DNA from: Sphingobium chlorophenolicum
Lineage (GTDB): Bacteria; Pseudomonadota; Alphaproteobacteria; Sphingomonadales; Sphingomonadaceae
DNA length: 56,147 bases
Assembly: GCF_000722875.1 (NCBI RefSeq)
Contig: NZ_JFHR01000034.1
Location: 1-56,147, forward strand
Direction: 5' to 3'
Below, piece by piece: positions 23,786 through 32,374 of the stretch. Position numbers and translations under genes: made by a program. A model generated the notes under the pieces. That model ran no database searches, had not been told where the DNA came from, and saw only the letters and a program-made list of their open reading frames with translations. Each line of letters begins with the position of its first letter. Position 1 is the first letter of the stretch.

Positions 23786-26407
23786 ATGAAAAGATTGACC
23801 GCTCTTAAACTTTCACTTGCGCTGGCCTCCTCCTGGTCGGCCTGCGCGATGGCCCAGGAGGCGCAGACGCCGCAGGCCGATGACGGCGGCGCCATCATCG
23901 TCACCGGCACCCGCGCCGTCGGCATGCAGGCAGCCGAAAGCGCCGCGCCGATCCAGGTATTGAGCCAGGAGGCGATCAGCCATGTCGGCCAGCCGAACCT
24001 GAACCAGGTGCTGACCCAGATCGTCCCCAGCTTCACCGCCCAGACGCAGGGCACCGACCTTTCCAGCTTCTCGCTTTCCGCCCGTCTGCGCGGCCTCAGC
24101 CCCAACCACACGCTGGTGCTGGTCAACGGCAAGCGCCGCCACGGCAACGGCATCCTTCAGGTGATCTCCGGCGCGTTCCAGGGTTCGGCCGCACCCAGCA
24201 TCGACCTGATCCCGCCGGACGCCATCGCCCGCGTCGAGGTGTTTCAGGAAGGCGCGGCGGCCGTCTACGGCACGGACGCCATTGCGGGCGTCATCAACTT
24301 CATTCTCAAGGACAATAATGAAGGCGGCAGCTTCAAGATCACGGGCGGCCAATATTATGACAGCGAAGGCGAACTCTTCTCCGCGTCCGGCAATATGGGC
24401 TTCAAGCTGGGCGAAGACGGCTTTTTCAACCTGAGCCTGTTCCACCGCCGCCAGGATTACACCACCGTCGGCACCGGGCAGGTGCAGATCACCAAGCCGG
24501 ACGGCACGCTGCAATCCAACACCCCTGCCCAATGGTCGAACCTGGCGGGCGACGCGCTGTCGGGCATCAACGGCGGCCAGCCCAAAACCTATCTGACCGA
24601 AGCCTTCTACAATATGGGCTATGATTTCGGCGGCATCGAACTGTACAGCTTCGGCGACCTTGCCCGCCGCATCGGCTACGCCAAGCAGGGCTATCGTCAC
24701 CCCAAGCGCATCTGCTACGAAACCGGCAACCTTGGCGGCGGCATCACGGCCACGGCCTATAATCCCAACATCTGCTACAGCGACACGGGCACCTGGGGCA
24801 TGGTTCCGCTCCAGCATGTGATCGAGGACGAATATAGCTTCACCGTCGGCGCCAAGGGCGAGGCTTCGGGCTGGAATTACGATCTCAGCACCACCTACGG
24901 CTATCAGAAGGACGACATCTGGACCGAAGGATCGGCCCATCGCGAAGTCTGGCAGGAAAGCTATGCCGCCTCGTTGCAGGGAATCGGCGTCCCCAACACG
25001 GTCGACAAGGCCTATGACGGCGGCTTCCGCCTGAGCCAGACCACGGTCACCGCCGATATCCGCAAGGAATTCGAAGTCGGGCTGGCAGGCCCCCTCACCT
25101 TCGCGTTCGGCGGCGAATATCGCCGCGACACTTATGAGATCGTCGCGGGCGACTATTATTCGACATACAAGACTGGCGTCCAATCCTTCCCCGGTTACAA
25201 GGCGACCGACGCGGGCAAGTTCCGCCGCAGTTCGCGCGCGGGCTATATCAACCTGATCGCGGAGCCGGTCGAAAACTGGTCCGTCGACCTTGCCGGACGA
25301 TACGAGGATTATACCGACTTCGGCGACACGACCATCGGCAAGATCACCACCCGCTACGACTTCAGTCCCGCCTTCGCGCTGCGCGGCACGGTCAGCACCG
25401 GTTTCCGCGCCCCGACGCTGGCGGAACAGAAATATTCGACCATCAACGTCGGCCCGACCAGCGCCATCGCGCAGCTTCCCGCAGGGACGCCCGCCGCCGC
25501 GCTGCTGGGCTTCGGCAGCCTGAAACCGGAAAAGTCGAAGAATTTCTCTGCGGGCGTCGTGCTGCGGCCGGTGCCGAAGCTGGCCGTCACGGTCGACGCC
25601 TATCTTATCAAGATCAAGGACCGCATCACCGGCACGGCGGCGCGCAACGCCGTTCTGAACGGCGTGCCGCAGCCAGGTGGGGCGCAAATCCTGAACGCCC
25701 TGAATTCGGCGGGCATCGTCCTGGACAGCGCGCTGTTCAACAGCGGCACGATCGGCGTGTCCAGCTTCACCAACGGCATCGACACCCGCACCTGGGGCAT
25801 CGACTTTTCGGCCGCCTATCCTGTCGCGCTGGACTTCGGCACGCTGAACCTGTCGCTGACGGCGAACTATAACAAGACGAAGATCACCAACAACAAGGTC
25901 GGCTATCCGATCTTCAACGCGGCGTCGGAAAGCAATATCGAGCGTTCCAACCCGGACTATAAGATCGTGGCCGGGGCGCTGTTCAAGAGCGGGAAGTTCA
26001 CGCTCAACCTGCGCGAAACCTTCTATGGCAAGACCAGCATCCTGGTCCGTCCGGGCTTCACGCCGGGCGGCGGCTTCATCCCGAACGGCGGCTTCCTGAT
26101 CGCGGACGGCGCTCTCGTCAACGGGGTCAACGCCAACCAGCTCTACTTCAACGGTGTGGTCAAGGCGGCCGCGCTCACCGATCTGGAGGCGGGTTTCGAC
26201 TTCACCGATTTCGTCACCTTCTCGGTCGGCGCGAACAACCTGTTCAACAAGCGGCCGGAAGTGCCCGCTGTGATGCAGGGCGTGACGCCGGGCGCGGGCG
26301 TATCGCCCTTCATCAACGGGGCCGGGGCCTATAACAGCTATTATGGCCATGGTCCCTACAGCACGTCGGGCGGCTATTATTACGCCCGTCTCGACTTCAA
26401 ATTCTAA
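23786..26407 (+). CDS. TonB-dependent outer-membrane receptor
   Basis: An 873-residue receptor. The signal peptide ends AMA-QE (about 23), the TonB box is IIVTGTR (37-43), and the plug domain (about 50-175) contains LRGLSPNHTLVLVNGKRRH and VEVFQEGAAAVYGTDAIAGVINF. A 22-strand barrel follows (RAPTLAEQKY, SLKPEKSKNFSAGV), ending in YYARLDFKF with a terminal aromatic residue. The AT-rich upstream region suggests its own regulated promoter. The class (large plug with GKRRH) is common among sphingomonad receptors for sugars, siderophores or aromatic compounds; the ligand cannot be assigned. It is followed by an exported RidA gene. Confidence 0.92.
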   Translation: MKRLTALKLSLALASSWSACAMAQEAQTPQADDGGAIIVTGTRAVGMQAAESAAPIQVLSQEAISHVGQPNLNQVLTQIVPSFTAQTQGTDLSSFSLSARLRGLSPNHTLVLVNGKRRHGNGILQVISGAFQGSAAPSIDLIPPDAIARVEVFQEGAAAVYGTDAIAGVINFILKDNNEGGSFKITGGQYYDSEGELFSASGNMGFKLGEDGFFNLSLFHRRQDYTTVGTGQVQITKPDGTLQSNTPAQWSNLAGDALSGINGGQPKTYLTEAFYNMGYDFGGIELYSFGDLARRIGYAKQGYRHPKRICYETGNLGGGITATAYNPNICYSDTGTWGMVPLQHVIEDEYSFTVGAKGEASGWNYDLSTTYGYQKDDIWTEGSAHREVWQESYAASLQGIGVPNTVDKAYDGGFRLSQTTVTADIRKEFEVGLAGPLTFAFGGEYRRDTYEIVAGDYYSTYKTGVQSFPGYKATDAGKFRRSSRAGYINLIAEPVENWSVDLAGRYEDYTDFGDTTIGKITTRYDFSPAFALRGTVSTGFRAPTLAEQKYSTINVGPTSAIAQLPAGTPAAALLGFGSLKPEKSKNFSAGVVLRPVPKLAVTVDAYLIKIKDRITGTAARNAVLNGVPQPGGAQILNALNSAGIVLDSALFNSGTIGVSSFTNGIDTRTWGIDFSAAYPVALDFGTLNLSLTANYNKTKITNNKVGYPIFNAASESNIERSNPDYKIVAGALFKSGKFTLNLRETFYGKTSILVRPGFTPGGGFIPNGGFLIADGALVNGVNANQLYFNGVVKAAALTDLEAGFDFTDFVTFSVGANNLFNKRPEVPAVMQGVTPGAGVSPFINGAGAYNSYYGHGPYSTSGGYYYARLDFKF

Positions 26408-26420
26408 CGGCGTCACGAAG

Positions 26421-26453
26421 GGGGGGCCGGTCCGGAAACGGGCCGGCCCTTTT
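26421..26453 (+). terminator. Terminator after TonB receptor gene
   Basis: GGGCCGG (26424-26430) pairs with CCGGCCC (26443-26449) followed by TTTTC. It lies 14 bases after the receptor stop and just before the ridA-like gene, so read-through is needed for co-transcription unless the latter has its own promoter. Confidence 0.75.
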
Positions 26454-26472
26454 CGCATCGGGAAACATGCAC

Positions 26473-26877
26473 ATGAAGAAATGGATCGCCCTGTTCCTGG
26501 CTTTCGGCGCCGCGCCGGTGGCGGCGCAGCAGCCTCTGCCCTTCTCGCCCGCCGTGCGCGCCGGCGACATCCTCTATCTTTCCGGCCAGATCGGAGAGGC
26601 ACCCGCAGGCATGGACCCACATAAGGAGGGCTTCGATGCAGCGGTCCGCGCCTCCATGGATTCCATCGGCAAAATCCTGAAAGATAACGGCCTCGATTAT
26701 GGCCATGTGGTTAAATGCACGGTGATGCTGGACGATATGGCGGATTGGCCGCGCTTCAACGGGGTCTATGTAAGCTATTTCCAGGGCAAGCGGCTGCCCG
26801 CCCGCAGCGCATTCGGCGCGGACGGGCTGGCGAGGGGCGCGCCGCTGGAAATCGAGTGCATCGCGAGCTTCAAATAG
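26473..26877 (+). CDS. Exported RidA/YjgF-family protein
   Basis: A 134-residue protein with an N-terminal signal peptide (MKKWIALFLAFGAAPVAAQ) in front of a complete RidA domain (AGDILYLSGQIG, VVKCTVMLDDMADWPRFN, PARSAFGADGLARGAPLEIE). The Arg of PARS matches the catalytic Arg of imine deaminases and the LEIE Glu is kept. Classical RidA is cytoplasmic and hydrolyses enamines and imines; this form should act in the periplasm. The start at 26473 has GGGA nine bases upstream; ATG 26467 is an alternative. Its substrate may relate to the adjacent receptor. Confidence 0.88.
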   Translation: MKKWIALFLAFGAAPVAAQQPLPFSPAVRAGDILYLSGQIGEAPAGMDPHKEGFDAAVRASMDSIGKILKDNGLDYGHVVKCTVMLDDMADWPRFNGVYVSYFQGKRLPARSAFGADGLARGAPLEIECIASFK

Positions 26878-26901
26878 GCGAAACGCCGTTCGGGAGCGGT
26901 C

Positions 26902-26923
26902 GGAAGCGGACGGTTCCGCTTCC
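26902..26923. other. Perfect hairpin upstream of trpG
   Basis: GGAAGCGG-ACGGTT-CCGCTTCC, eight pairs with a six-base loop, in the 142-base gap before trpG. There is no T-run, so it is not a plain terminator. It could be part of an attenuator or the end of the ridA transcript. Confidence 0.4.
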
Positions 26924-27019
26924 CGTCCGGGGATCGTCGGGAAAATGGTTGGGCATCATCCGGATTTCGCCCGTCCGCTCCCACTTCCCCAACCCCCCAT
27001 AGCGCGCTAAAGCCCTCCC

Positions 27020-27610
27020 ATGATCCTCGTCATCGACAATTACGACAGCTTCACCTGGAACCTGGTCCATTATCTCATGGAACTGGGCGCGCAGGTGGAG
27101 GTCGTTCGCAACGACGCCATTTCCGCCGGGCAGGCGCTGTCCACCGGGGCGCAGGCCTTCCTGCTCTCCCCCGGTCCCTGCACCCCCAATGAGGCGGGGG
27201 TCAGCCTGGACCTGGTCGCCGCCTGCGCGGATGCAGGCGCGCCGCTGCTGGGCGTGTGCCTGGGCCACCAGTCGATCGGCCAGCATTTCGGCGGGAAGGT
27301 GGTGCGCGGCGGCCTGATGCACGGCAAGACGTCGCCCGTCAGCCATGACGGCAGCGGGTTGTTTCAGGGACTGCCTTCGCCCTTCACCGCCACCCGCTAT
27401 CACTCGCTGATCGTGGAGGATATTCCCGACACGCTGATCGTCAACGCCACCAGCGAGGACGGATCTGTGATGGGTTTCCGCCACCGCGACCTGCCGATCC
27501 ATTCGGTCCAGTTCCACCCGGAAAGCATCGCTACCGAACATGGCCATGAGATGCTGGCCAATTTCATGCGGATCGCGGGCATTCCCGTTCAGGAGCGCGT
27601 GGCGGCCTGA
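27020..27610 (+). CDS. trpG: Anthranilate synthase glutamine amidotransferase component
   Basis: Supplies ammonia from glutamine to TrpE (and possibly PabB); 196 residues, class I glutaminase. The triad is Cys80 ([11 protein letters not shown]), His166 and Glu168 (VQFHPES). [19 protein letters not shown] at the N-terminus and [13 protein letters not shown] are family-typical. trpD and trpC follow on the same strand. No trpE is adjacent: a TonB receptor and ridA lie upstream instead. Confidence 0.95.
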   Translation: MILVIDNYDSFTWNLVHYLMELGAQVEVVRNDAISAGQALSTGAQAFLLSPGPCTPNEAGVSLDLVAACADAGAPLLGVCLGHQSIGQHFGGKVVRGGLMHGKTSPVSHDGSGLFQGLPSPFTATRYHSLIVEDIPDTLIVNATSEDGSVMGFRHRDLPIHSVQFHPESIATEHGHEMLANFMRIAGIPVQERVAA

Positions 27611-27634
27611 GGGCTTTCCGAATGGGCAATTGAA

Positions 27635-27770
27635 CGGAGCGTGTGGGTAGGGGCTGGCCGCAGGCTGGTGGAGTGAATGGGGCACGACCTCCGAATCTTC
27701 CCCTCCACCACCGCCTTCGGCGGCGGTCCCCCTCCCCATCTTTCGATGGGGAGGATGGGATAGGTCCGGA
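27635..27770. repeat. Dispersed palindromic element, copy C
   Basis: Contains GGCTGGCCGCAGGCTGGTGGAG, GGGGCACGACCTCCGAATC, TTCCCCTCCACCACCGCC and CCTCCCCATC-TTTCGATGGGGAGG, a diverged version of copies A, D and E. It separates trpG from trpD; otherwise 27611-27847 holds no gene. Confidence 0.8.
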
Positions 27771-27847
27771 CATCCCGCAAGCTTGGGGCACTATATTGCG
27801 CTTCTCCATCTCGACTCCGGCGCCGTCCCATGATTAAGGCAGCGTCG

Positions 27848-28840
27848 ATGACACGCCTGCCCGATCCTACTGCCCCGCTCGACGCGCAACAGGCCGCCAT
27901 GGCCTTCGATCTGCTGTTCGATGCCGACCTGTCCGAAGGGGAGATTGCGGGCTTCCTCGTCACCATGGCCCGGCGGGGCGAGACCGCCACGGAGATCGCC
28001 GCCGCCGCCCGCGCCATGCGCGTCCGCACGCTCCCGGTCGCCGCGCCGCCCGGCACGATCGACGTGTGCGGCACGGGTGGGGACGGCCACCACACCCTCA
28101 ACGTCTCCACCGCCGTCTCGCTGGTCGTGGCGGCGGCGGGCGTCCCCGTGGCCAAGCATGGTAACCGCGCCGCTTCCTCCAAGGCGGGCGCCGCCGATAC
28201 GCTGGAAGCGCTTGGCCTCGACCTCGACCGCGCCGCGCAGACCGCTGAAGCGACCTTGGCCGATCTGGGCATCTGCTTCCTCTTCGCGCAAAATTATCAC
28301 CCCGCGCTCAAACGGCTCGGCCCCATCCGCAAGGCCATAGGCGAGCGCACCATCTTCAACCTGATGGGACCGCTCGCCAATCCGGCGGGAGTGCGCCGCC
28401 AACTGGTCGGCATCGCCCGCCCGGACTATGTCCCCGTCTATGCGGAGGCGCTGGCGGAACTGGGCGTCGACCATGCGATGATCGTGTCCGGCGACGAAGG
28501 GCTGGACGAATTGTCGCTGGCGGGCGGCAACGACCTGGCGGAGGTGAAGGGCCACAGCCTGGTCGCGACGTACCGTCTGACCGCCGCCGAACTTGGCCTT
28601 TCCACCCATCCGGTCGAAGCGATCCGGGGCGGCGATCCCGCCTTTAACGCCGCCGCCCTGCGCGCCCTGCTGCAAGGCGAAGCGGGGCCTTACCGGGACG
28701 CGGTGCTGCTGAACGCCGCCGCCGCCCTTGTCGTCGCGGACGCCGTGTCCGATTTCCGCGAGGGCGTGGAGGAAGCCGCCGAAACCATCGACCGGGGGCT
28801 TGCCAACGCGCTCCTCAATTGCTGGATTGCCTATAAATGA
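27848..28840 (+). CDS. trpD: Anthranilate phosphoribosyltransferase
   Basis: Joins anthranilate and PRPP in tryptophan synthesis; 330 residues. Motifs: [17 protein letters not shown] (PRPP loop), [35 protein letters not shown] and [12 protein letters not shown]. The start MTRLPDP at 27848 is preferred (AAGGCAG eight bases upstream); ATG 27830 is in frame but has no ribosome site. Its stop overlaps the trpC start as ATGA. Confidence 0.95.
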   Translation: MTRLPDPTAPLDAQQAAMAFDLLFDADLSEGEIAGFLVTMARRGETATEIAAAARAMRVRTLPVAAPPGTIDVCGTGGDGHHTLNVSTAVSLVVAAAGVPVAKHGNRAASSKAGAADTLEALGLDLDRAAQTAEATLADLGICFLFAQNYHPALKRLGPIRKAIGERTIFNLMGPLANPAGVRRQLVGIARPDYVPVYAEALAELGVDHAMIVSGDEGLDELSLAGGNDLAEVKGHSLVATYRLTAAELGLSTHPVEAIRGGDPAFNAAALRALLQGEAGPYRDAVLLNAAAALVVADAVSDFREGVEEAAETIDRGLANALLNCWIAYK

Positions 28841-29628
28841 CCAACAAGCTGATCGAAATCTGCGACACGAAGCGGGAGGAAGTCGCCCGGCGCAAGGCCG
28901 CGACGACCGTCGCCGGGCTGCAAGCCCGCGCCGCCGAGCAGACGCCGCCCCGCGGCTTCCGCAAGGCGCTGGACGATGCCGCCCGCTCCGGCTTCGGCCT
29001 GATCGCGGAGGTGAAGAAGGCCAGCCCTTCCAGGGGCCTGATCCGCCCCGATTTCGATCCGCCCGCCCATGCGCAGGCCTATGCGGCAGGGGGCGCGGCC
29101 TGCCTGTCGGTGCTGACCGACGAACCTTATTTCCAGGGCCATGACGATTATCTGATGGCGGCCCGCTCCGCCTGCGCCCTGCCGGTGCTGCGCAAGGATT
29201 TCATCGTCGATCCCTGGCAGGTGCTGGAAAGCCGCTCGCTGGGCGCCGACGCGATCCTGATCATCGTCGCCGCGCTGGACGACGGCCAGATGGCGGAGAT
29301 CGAGGACGCGGCGCTCGGTCTGGGCATGGACGCGCTGGTCGAAGTGCATGACGCGCAGGAGCTGGAGCGGGCGATGAAGCTCCGGTCGCGCCTGATCGGC
29401 GTCAATAATCGCGACCTGCGCGACTTCAGCGTGGACTTCGCCCGCACCTATGAACTGGTGGGGCAGGCGCCGGAGGGCTGCACCTTCGTCGCGGAAAGCG
29501 GCATCGGCAGCCATGACGATCTGGTCGCCATGTCCGATCATGGGGTGCGCTGCTTCCTGGTCGGGGAAACGCTGATGAAGCAGGCCGATGTCGAAGCCGC
29601 CACCCGCAACCTGCTGACGGGGCGATGA
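28837..29628 (+). CDS. trpC: Indole-3-glycerol phosphate synthase
   Basis: TIM-barrel enzyme closing the indole ring, the fourth step of tryptophan synthesis; 263 residues. Motifs: [21 protein letters not shown] (catalytic Lys), [52 protein letters not shown] and VAESGI. It is a monofunctional form (no TrpF). It overlaps trpD by four bases upstream and moaC by four bases downstream, so tryptophan and molybdopterin genes are in one transcript. Confidence 0.96.
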   Translation: MTNKLIEICDTKREEVARRKAATTVAGLQARAAEQTPPRGFRKALDDAARSGFGLIAEVKKASPSRGLIRPDFDPPAHAQAYAAGGAACLSVLTDEPYFQGHDDYLMAARSACALPVLRKDFIVDPWQVLESRSLGADAILIIVAALDDGQMAEIEDAALGLGMDALVEVHDAQELERAMKLRSRLIGVNNRDLRDFSVDFARTYELVGQAPEGCTFVAESGIGSHDDLVAMSDHGVRCFLVGETLMKQADVEAATRNLLTGR

Positions 29629-30110
29629 GCAGGCTCACCCATCTGGACGAGGATGGGTCGGCCCATATGGTCGACGTCTCGGCCAAGGCGGTTACGGCGC
29701 GACAGGCCGTCGCCACCGGCCGCATCGGCATGAGCGCGCAAGCCGCCGCCGCCATCGCCCAGGGGCTGGTGAAGAAGGGCGATGTGCTGGCGGTGGCCCG
29801 CGTCGCCGGGATCATGGCGGCCAAGCGGACCGCCGATCTGATCCCGCTCTGCCATCCCATTGCGCTCAGTTCCGTCAGCATCGACCTGGATCTGGATGAG
29901 GGCGGCGTCACGGTCACCGCCACCGCGAAGACGGCGGGCCAGACGGGGGTGGAGATGGAGGCGCTGACCGCCGCGACGGTCGCGTTGCTGACCGTCTATG
30001 ATATGGCGAAGGCGCTCGATAAGGGCATGGTCATCGGCGACGTGCGGCTGCTGACCAAGACCGGCGGCAAGTCCGGCGACTGGACCGCAGAGGCTGGGCG
30101 GGCCGCATGA
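29625..30110 (+). CDS. moaC: Cyclic pyranopterin monophosphate synthase
   Basis: Works with MoaA to make cyclic pyranopterin monophosphate, the first molybdopterin intermediate; 161 residues. [63 protein letters not shown] and [19 protein letters not shown] are the conserved blocks, including the active-site Lys and Asp. Overlaps trpC and moeA by four bases each. Confidence 0.96.
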   Translation: MSRLTHLDEDGSAHMVDVSAKAVTARQAVATGRIGMSAQAAAAIAQGLVKKGDVLAVARVAGIMAAKRTADLIPLCHPIALSSVSIDLDLDEGGVTVTATAKTAGQTGVEMEALTAATVALLTVYDMAKALDKGMVIGDVRLLTKTGGKSGDWTAEAGRAA

Positions 30111-31288
30111 GCCTGCTGCCGGTCGCGGAGGCACAGGGCCGCCTGATGGCGCTGGCGGCGCGGCTGCCGACGGAGCGGGTGGCCATTCCAGACTGCGCCG
30201 GTCGCTGGCTGACGGAGGATGTCGCCGCGCTGCGCGCCCAGCCGTGGGCCGATCTTTCCGCGATGGACGGCTATGCGATCCGTGCGGGCGAATGGCCGGG
30301 GCCTTGGCAGGTTGCCGGTGAAAGCGCGGCAGGCGGGCCGCTTCCCGCGCCCCTCGGGTCCGGAGAGGCTTGCCGCATATTTACCGGCGCGCCCTTGCCA
30401 CAGGGTGCGGACAGCGTCCTGATCCAGGAGAATGCGCAGCGGGACGACACGATGCTGCGGGGATTGGGCGACCCGCTGGCGCTGGGCCGCAACGTTCGCG
30501 CAGCCGCATCCGACTTCGCCAGGGGCGGCCTTCTGCTGAAGGCGGGCGTGGCGCTTGGCCCGGCGCAGATCGCGCTTGCCGTGCTGGGCGGCCATGGCGT
30601 CTTGCCTGTCGCCCGGCGCGCGCGCATCGCGCTGATCTCCACAGGCAACGAACTGGTGCCGCCCGGCGCGCCCGCGCAGGAGGGGCTGCTTCCCTCCTCC
30701 AACGCGCCGATGCTGGCGGCGCTGCTCGGCGGCCTGCCCTGCGACGTCATCGACCTGGGGATCGTGCCGGACGATCTCGACAGCGTGACGCAGGCTTTTG
30801 TCCGCGCAGCCGATGCCGACATCATCGTGTCGACCGGCGGCGCGTCGGTGGGGGACCATGACGTCGTCCGTCCCGCCTTCGCCCACGCAGGGGGCTCGCT
30901 CGACTTCTGGAAGATTCGCATGCGGCCGGGCAAACCGCTGATGGCGGGGAGGCTGGATTCCGCCGTCTTCCTCGGCCTGCCCGGCAATCCGGTGTCGGCC
31001 TTCGTCACCGCGACATTGTTCCTGCTGCCGCTGGTCCGCCATCTGATGGGCGCGGCATCGCCCCTGCCCCGCACCGCCCCGGCGACGCTGGCCGCCTCCC
31101 TCCCCGCAACCGGGGAGCGGGACGATTACCTTCGCGCCTTCCGTACCGAAAGGGGCATCGCCTCCGTCACGTCGCAGGACAGCGCGGCCACGGCTGCGCT
31201 GGCGATGGCCGACTGCCTGATCCTACGCCCCGCCGGATCGCCCGCCGCCGCCGCCGGCGACCCTGTCACCGTCCTGCCCCTGACATAA
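30107..31288 (+). CDS. moeA: Molybdopterin molybdenumtransferase
   Basis: Inserts molybdate into adenylylated molybdopterin; 393 residues. Domain order is normal: substrate domain with [13 protein letters not shown], domain II with [19 protein letters not shown], the MogA-like domain III with [22 protein letters not shown] and [10 protein letters not shown], and the C-terminal barrel. With mobA at 1596 and moaC it supplies cofactor for NasA. It is the last gene of the trpG-moeA run and is followed by a terminator. Confidence 0.95.
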   Translation: MSLLPVAEAQGRLMALAARLPTERVAIPDCAGRWLTEDVAALRAQPWADLSAMDGYAIRAGEWPGPWQVAGESAAGGPLPAPLGSGEACRIFTGAPLPQGADSVLIQENAQRDDTMLRGLGDPLALGRNVRAAASDFARGGLLLKAGVALGPAQIALAVLGGHGVLPVARRARIALISTGNELVPPGAPAQEGLLPSSNAPMLAALLGGLPCDVIDLGIVPDDLDSVTQAFVRAADADIIVSTGGASVGDHDVVRPAFAHAGGSLDFWKIRMRPGKPLMAGRLDSAVFLGLPGNPVSAFVTATLFLLPLVRHLMGAASPLPRTAPATLAASLPATGERDDYLRAFRTERGIASVTSQDSAATAALAMADCLILRPAGSPAAAAGDPVTVLPLT

Positions 31289-31316
31289 GGAAAGGGGCCG
31301 CGAGGCGACCCCTTCC
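31289..31316. terminator. Hairpin terminator between moeA and the minus-strand small gene
   Basis: GGAAAGGGG (31289-31297) pairs with CCCCTTCC (31309-31316) with one bulged A. It lies one base past the moeA stop and downstream of the convergent small gene, so it probably serves both. Confidence 0.6.
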
Positions 31317-31375
31317 AGTGCGGTCCTGATGGATAGCGGCGACATTCAGTTTCCTGAATGACAGCCAACCCGTTT

Positions 31376-31534
31376 TCAGCGCTGTTGCTTGTCGGGCGCC
31401 TTGTCCTTGCGGCGTTCATCGCCCATCTGGCCCTGACGGTTTTCCTGCTGCTGCTGGCGTCCGCCCTGGCTGGAGCGGTCGCCGCCCTGCTGATCCCGGC
31501 GTTGATCGCCGCCCTGGTTGTTCTGGTTGGCCAT
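31376..31534 (-). CDS. Small hydrophilic Gln/Gly/Arg/Asp-rich protein
   Basis: A 52-residue ORF beginning MANQNNQGGDQRRDQQGG and ending APDKQQR. It is almost free of hydrophobic residues and is predicted to be disordered. AGGAGAG lies five to six bases before the ATG, a strong ribosome site, and the gene fits neatly between the moeA terminator and the lexA promoter region. The opposite strand gives a hydrophobic 72-residue frame without a ribosome site, best read as a shadow. It resembles hydrophilic stress-induced proteins in composition, but I recognise no family. Divergent from lexA. Confidence 0.65.
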   Translation of the reverse strand: MANQNNQGGDQRRDQQGGDRSSQGGRQQQQENRQGQMGDERRKDKAPDKQQR

Positions 31535-31626
31535 CTTACTCTCCTATTCGCCTCCTTCGGGGAGGGCGTGGTGTAAACGGCCAGTTCGCCGCCCCGTTCC
31601 CGCAAATGCGGCAAGCCGTTAGGCGC

Positions 31627-31669
31627 TTGACTTACCCCTTTCCGTTTCCTATGCGTTCTCCATCCGTTC
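31627..31669 (+). promoter_or_regulatory. lexA promoter with alphaproteobacterial SOS box
   Basis: TTGACT (31627-31632), 17-base spacer, TATGCG (31650-31655). GTTC-TCCATCC-GTTC (31655-31669) is an exact GTTC-N7-GTTC LexA site overlapping the -10 end and transcription start. This predicts LexA autorepression. Confidence 0.85.
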
Positions 31670-31687
31670 CAAAGAGGGCATGGCGCG

Positions 31688-32374
31688 ATGTTGACACCCA
31701 AGCAACAGGAATTGCTGAGCTTCATTCAGACCCGGTTGGAGGAGGGGGGCGTGTCCCCCTCTTTCGAGGAGATGAAGGAAGCGCTGGACCTGCGGTCCAA
31801 ATCCGGCATTCATCGCCTGATCAATGCGCTGGAGGAGCGCGGCTTCATCCGCCGACTGCCCAATCGCGCCCGCGCGCTGGAGGTGCTCAAGCTGCCTGAA
31901 GCCATGCATCGCGCGCCCAAGGTGGTCGCGCCGGCCAGCGCGCCGCTGGCGACCGGCCCAGCCGTGAGCAAGCCGCCGATCGCCGCCAACGACATAGTGG
32001 AGATACCGATGCACGGCCGCATCGCGGCGGGCGTGCCGATCGAGGCGCTGGAGGGGCAGAACATGCTTTCCGTGCCCGCGGCGCTGCTGGGAACCGGGGA
32101 TCATTATGCGCTGGAAGTGGCGGGGGATTCCATGGTGGAGGCGGGAATCCTCGACGGCGACTTCGCCCTTATCCAACGCACCGACGTGGCGCGGGAGGGG
32201 CAGATCGTGGTCGCGCTGATCGACGAGAATGAGGCGACGCTTAAATATTTCCGGCGGGAGGGGCAGAAGGTCCGGCTCGATCCAGCGAATGGCGCCTATG
32301 AACCGCAATATTATGATCCGCGGCAGGTCCGCATTCAGGGCAAGCTGGCAGGGTTGTTGCGGCGTTATAACTGA
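31688..32374 (+). CDS. lexA: LexA SOS repressor
   Basis: A 228-residue repressor-protease. N-terminal winged helix (1-65, [27 protein letters not shown]), then the peptidase S24 domain with cleavage bond Ala114-Gly115 (RIAAGVP), catalytic Ser148 (AGDSMV) and Lys186 (ATLKYF). RecA filaments trigger self-cleavage after DNA damage. An SOS box lies in its own promoter. Its 3' end overlaps the convergent comEC end by 10 bases. Confidence 0.97.
   Translation: MLTPKQQELLSFIQTRLEEGGVSPSFEEMKEALDLRSKSGIHRLINALEERGFIRRLPNRARALEVLKLPEAMHRAPKVVAPASAPLATGPAVSKPPIAANDIVEIPMHGRIAAGVPIEALEGQNMLSVPAALLGTGDHYALEVAGDSMVEAGILDGDFALIQRTDVAREGQIVVALIDENEATLKYFRREGQKVRLDPANGAYEPQYYDPRQVRIQGKLAGLLRRYN

Noticed and set aside
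23813..26620. 935-codon open frame on - strand
   Set aside because: Antisense of the TonB receptor; composition is that of a shadow frame and no domain is seen.
26902..26923. Hexaloop hairpin before trpG as a NasT/ANTAR target
   Set aside because: The loop ACGGTT has A1 and G4, but there is no second hairpin and no terminator before trpG, so a chance resemblance is more likely.
31358..31576. 72-residue hydrophobic ORF on +
   Set aside because: Antisense of the 52-aa hydrophilic gene, which has the good ribosome site; hydrophobicity follows from the reverse complement of Gln/Asp/Arg codons.
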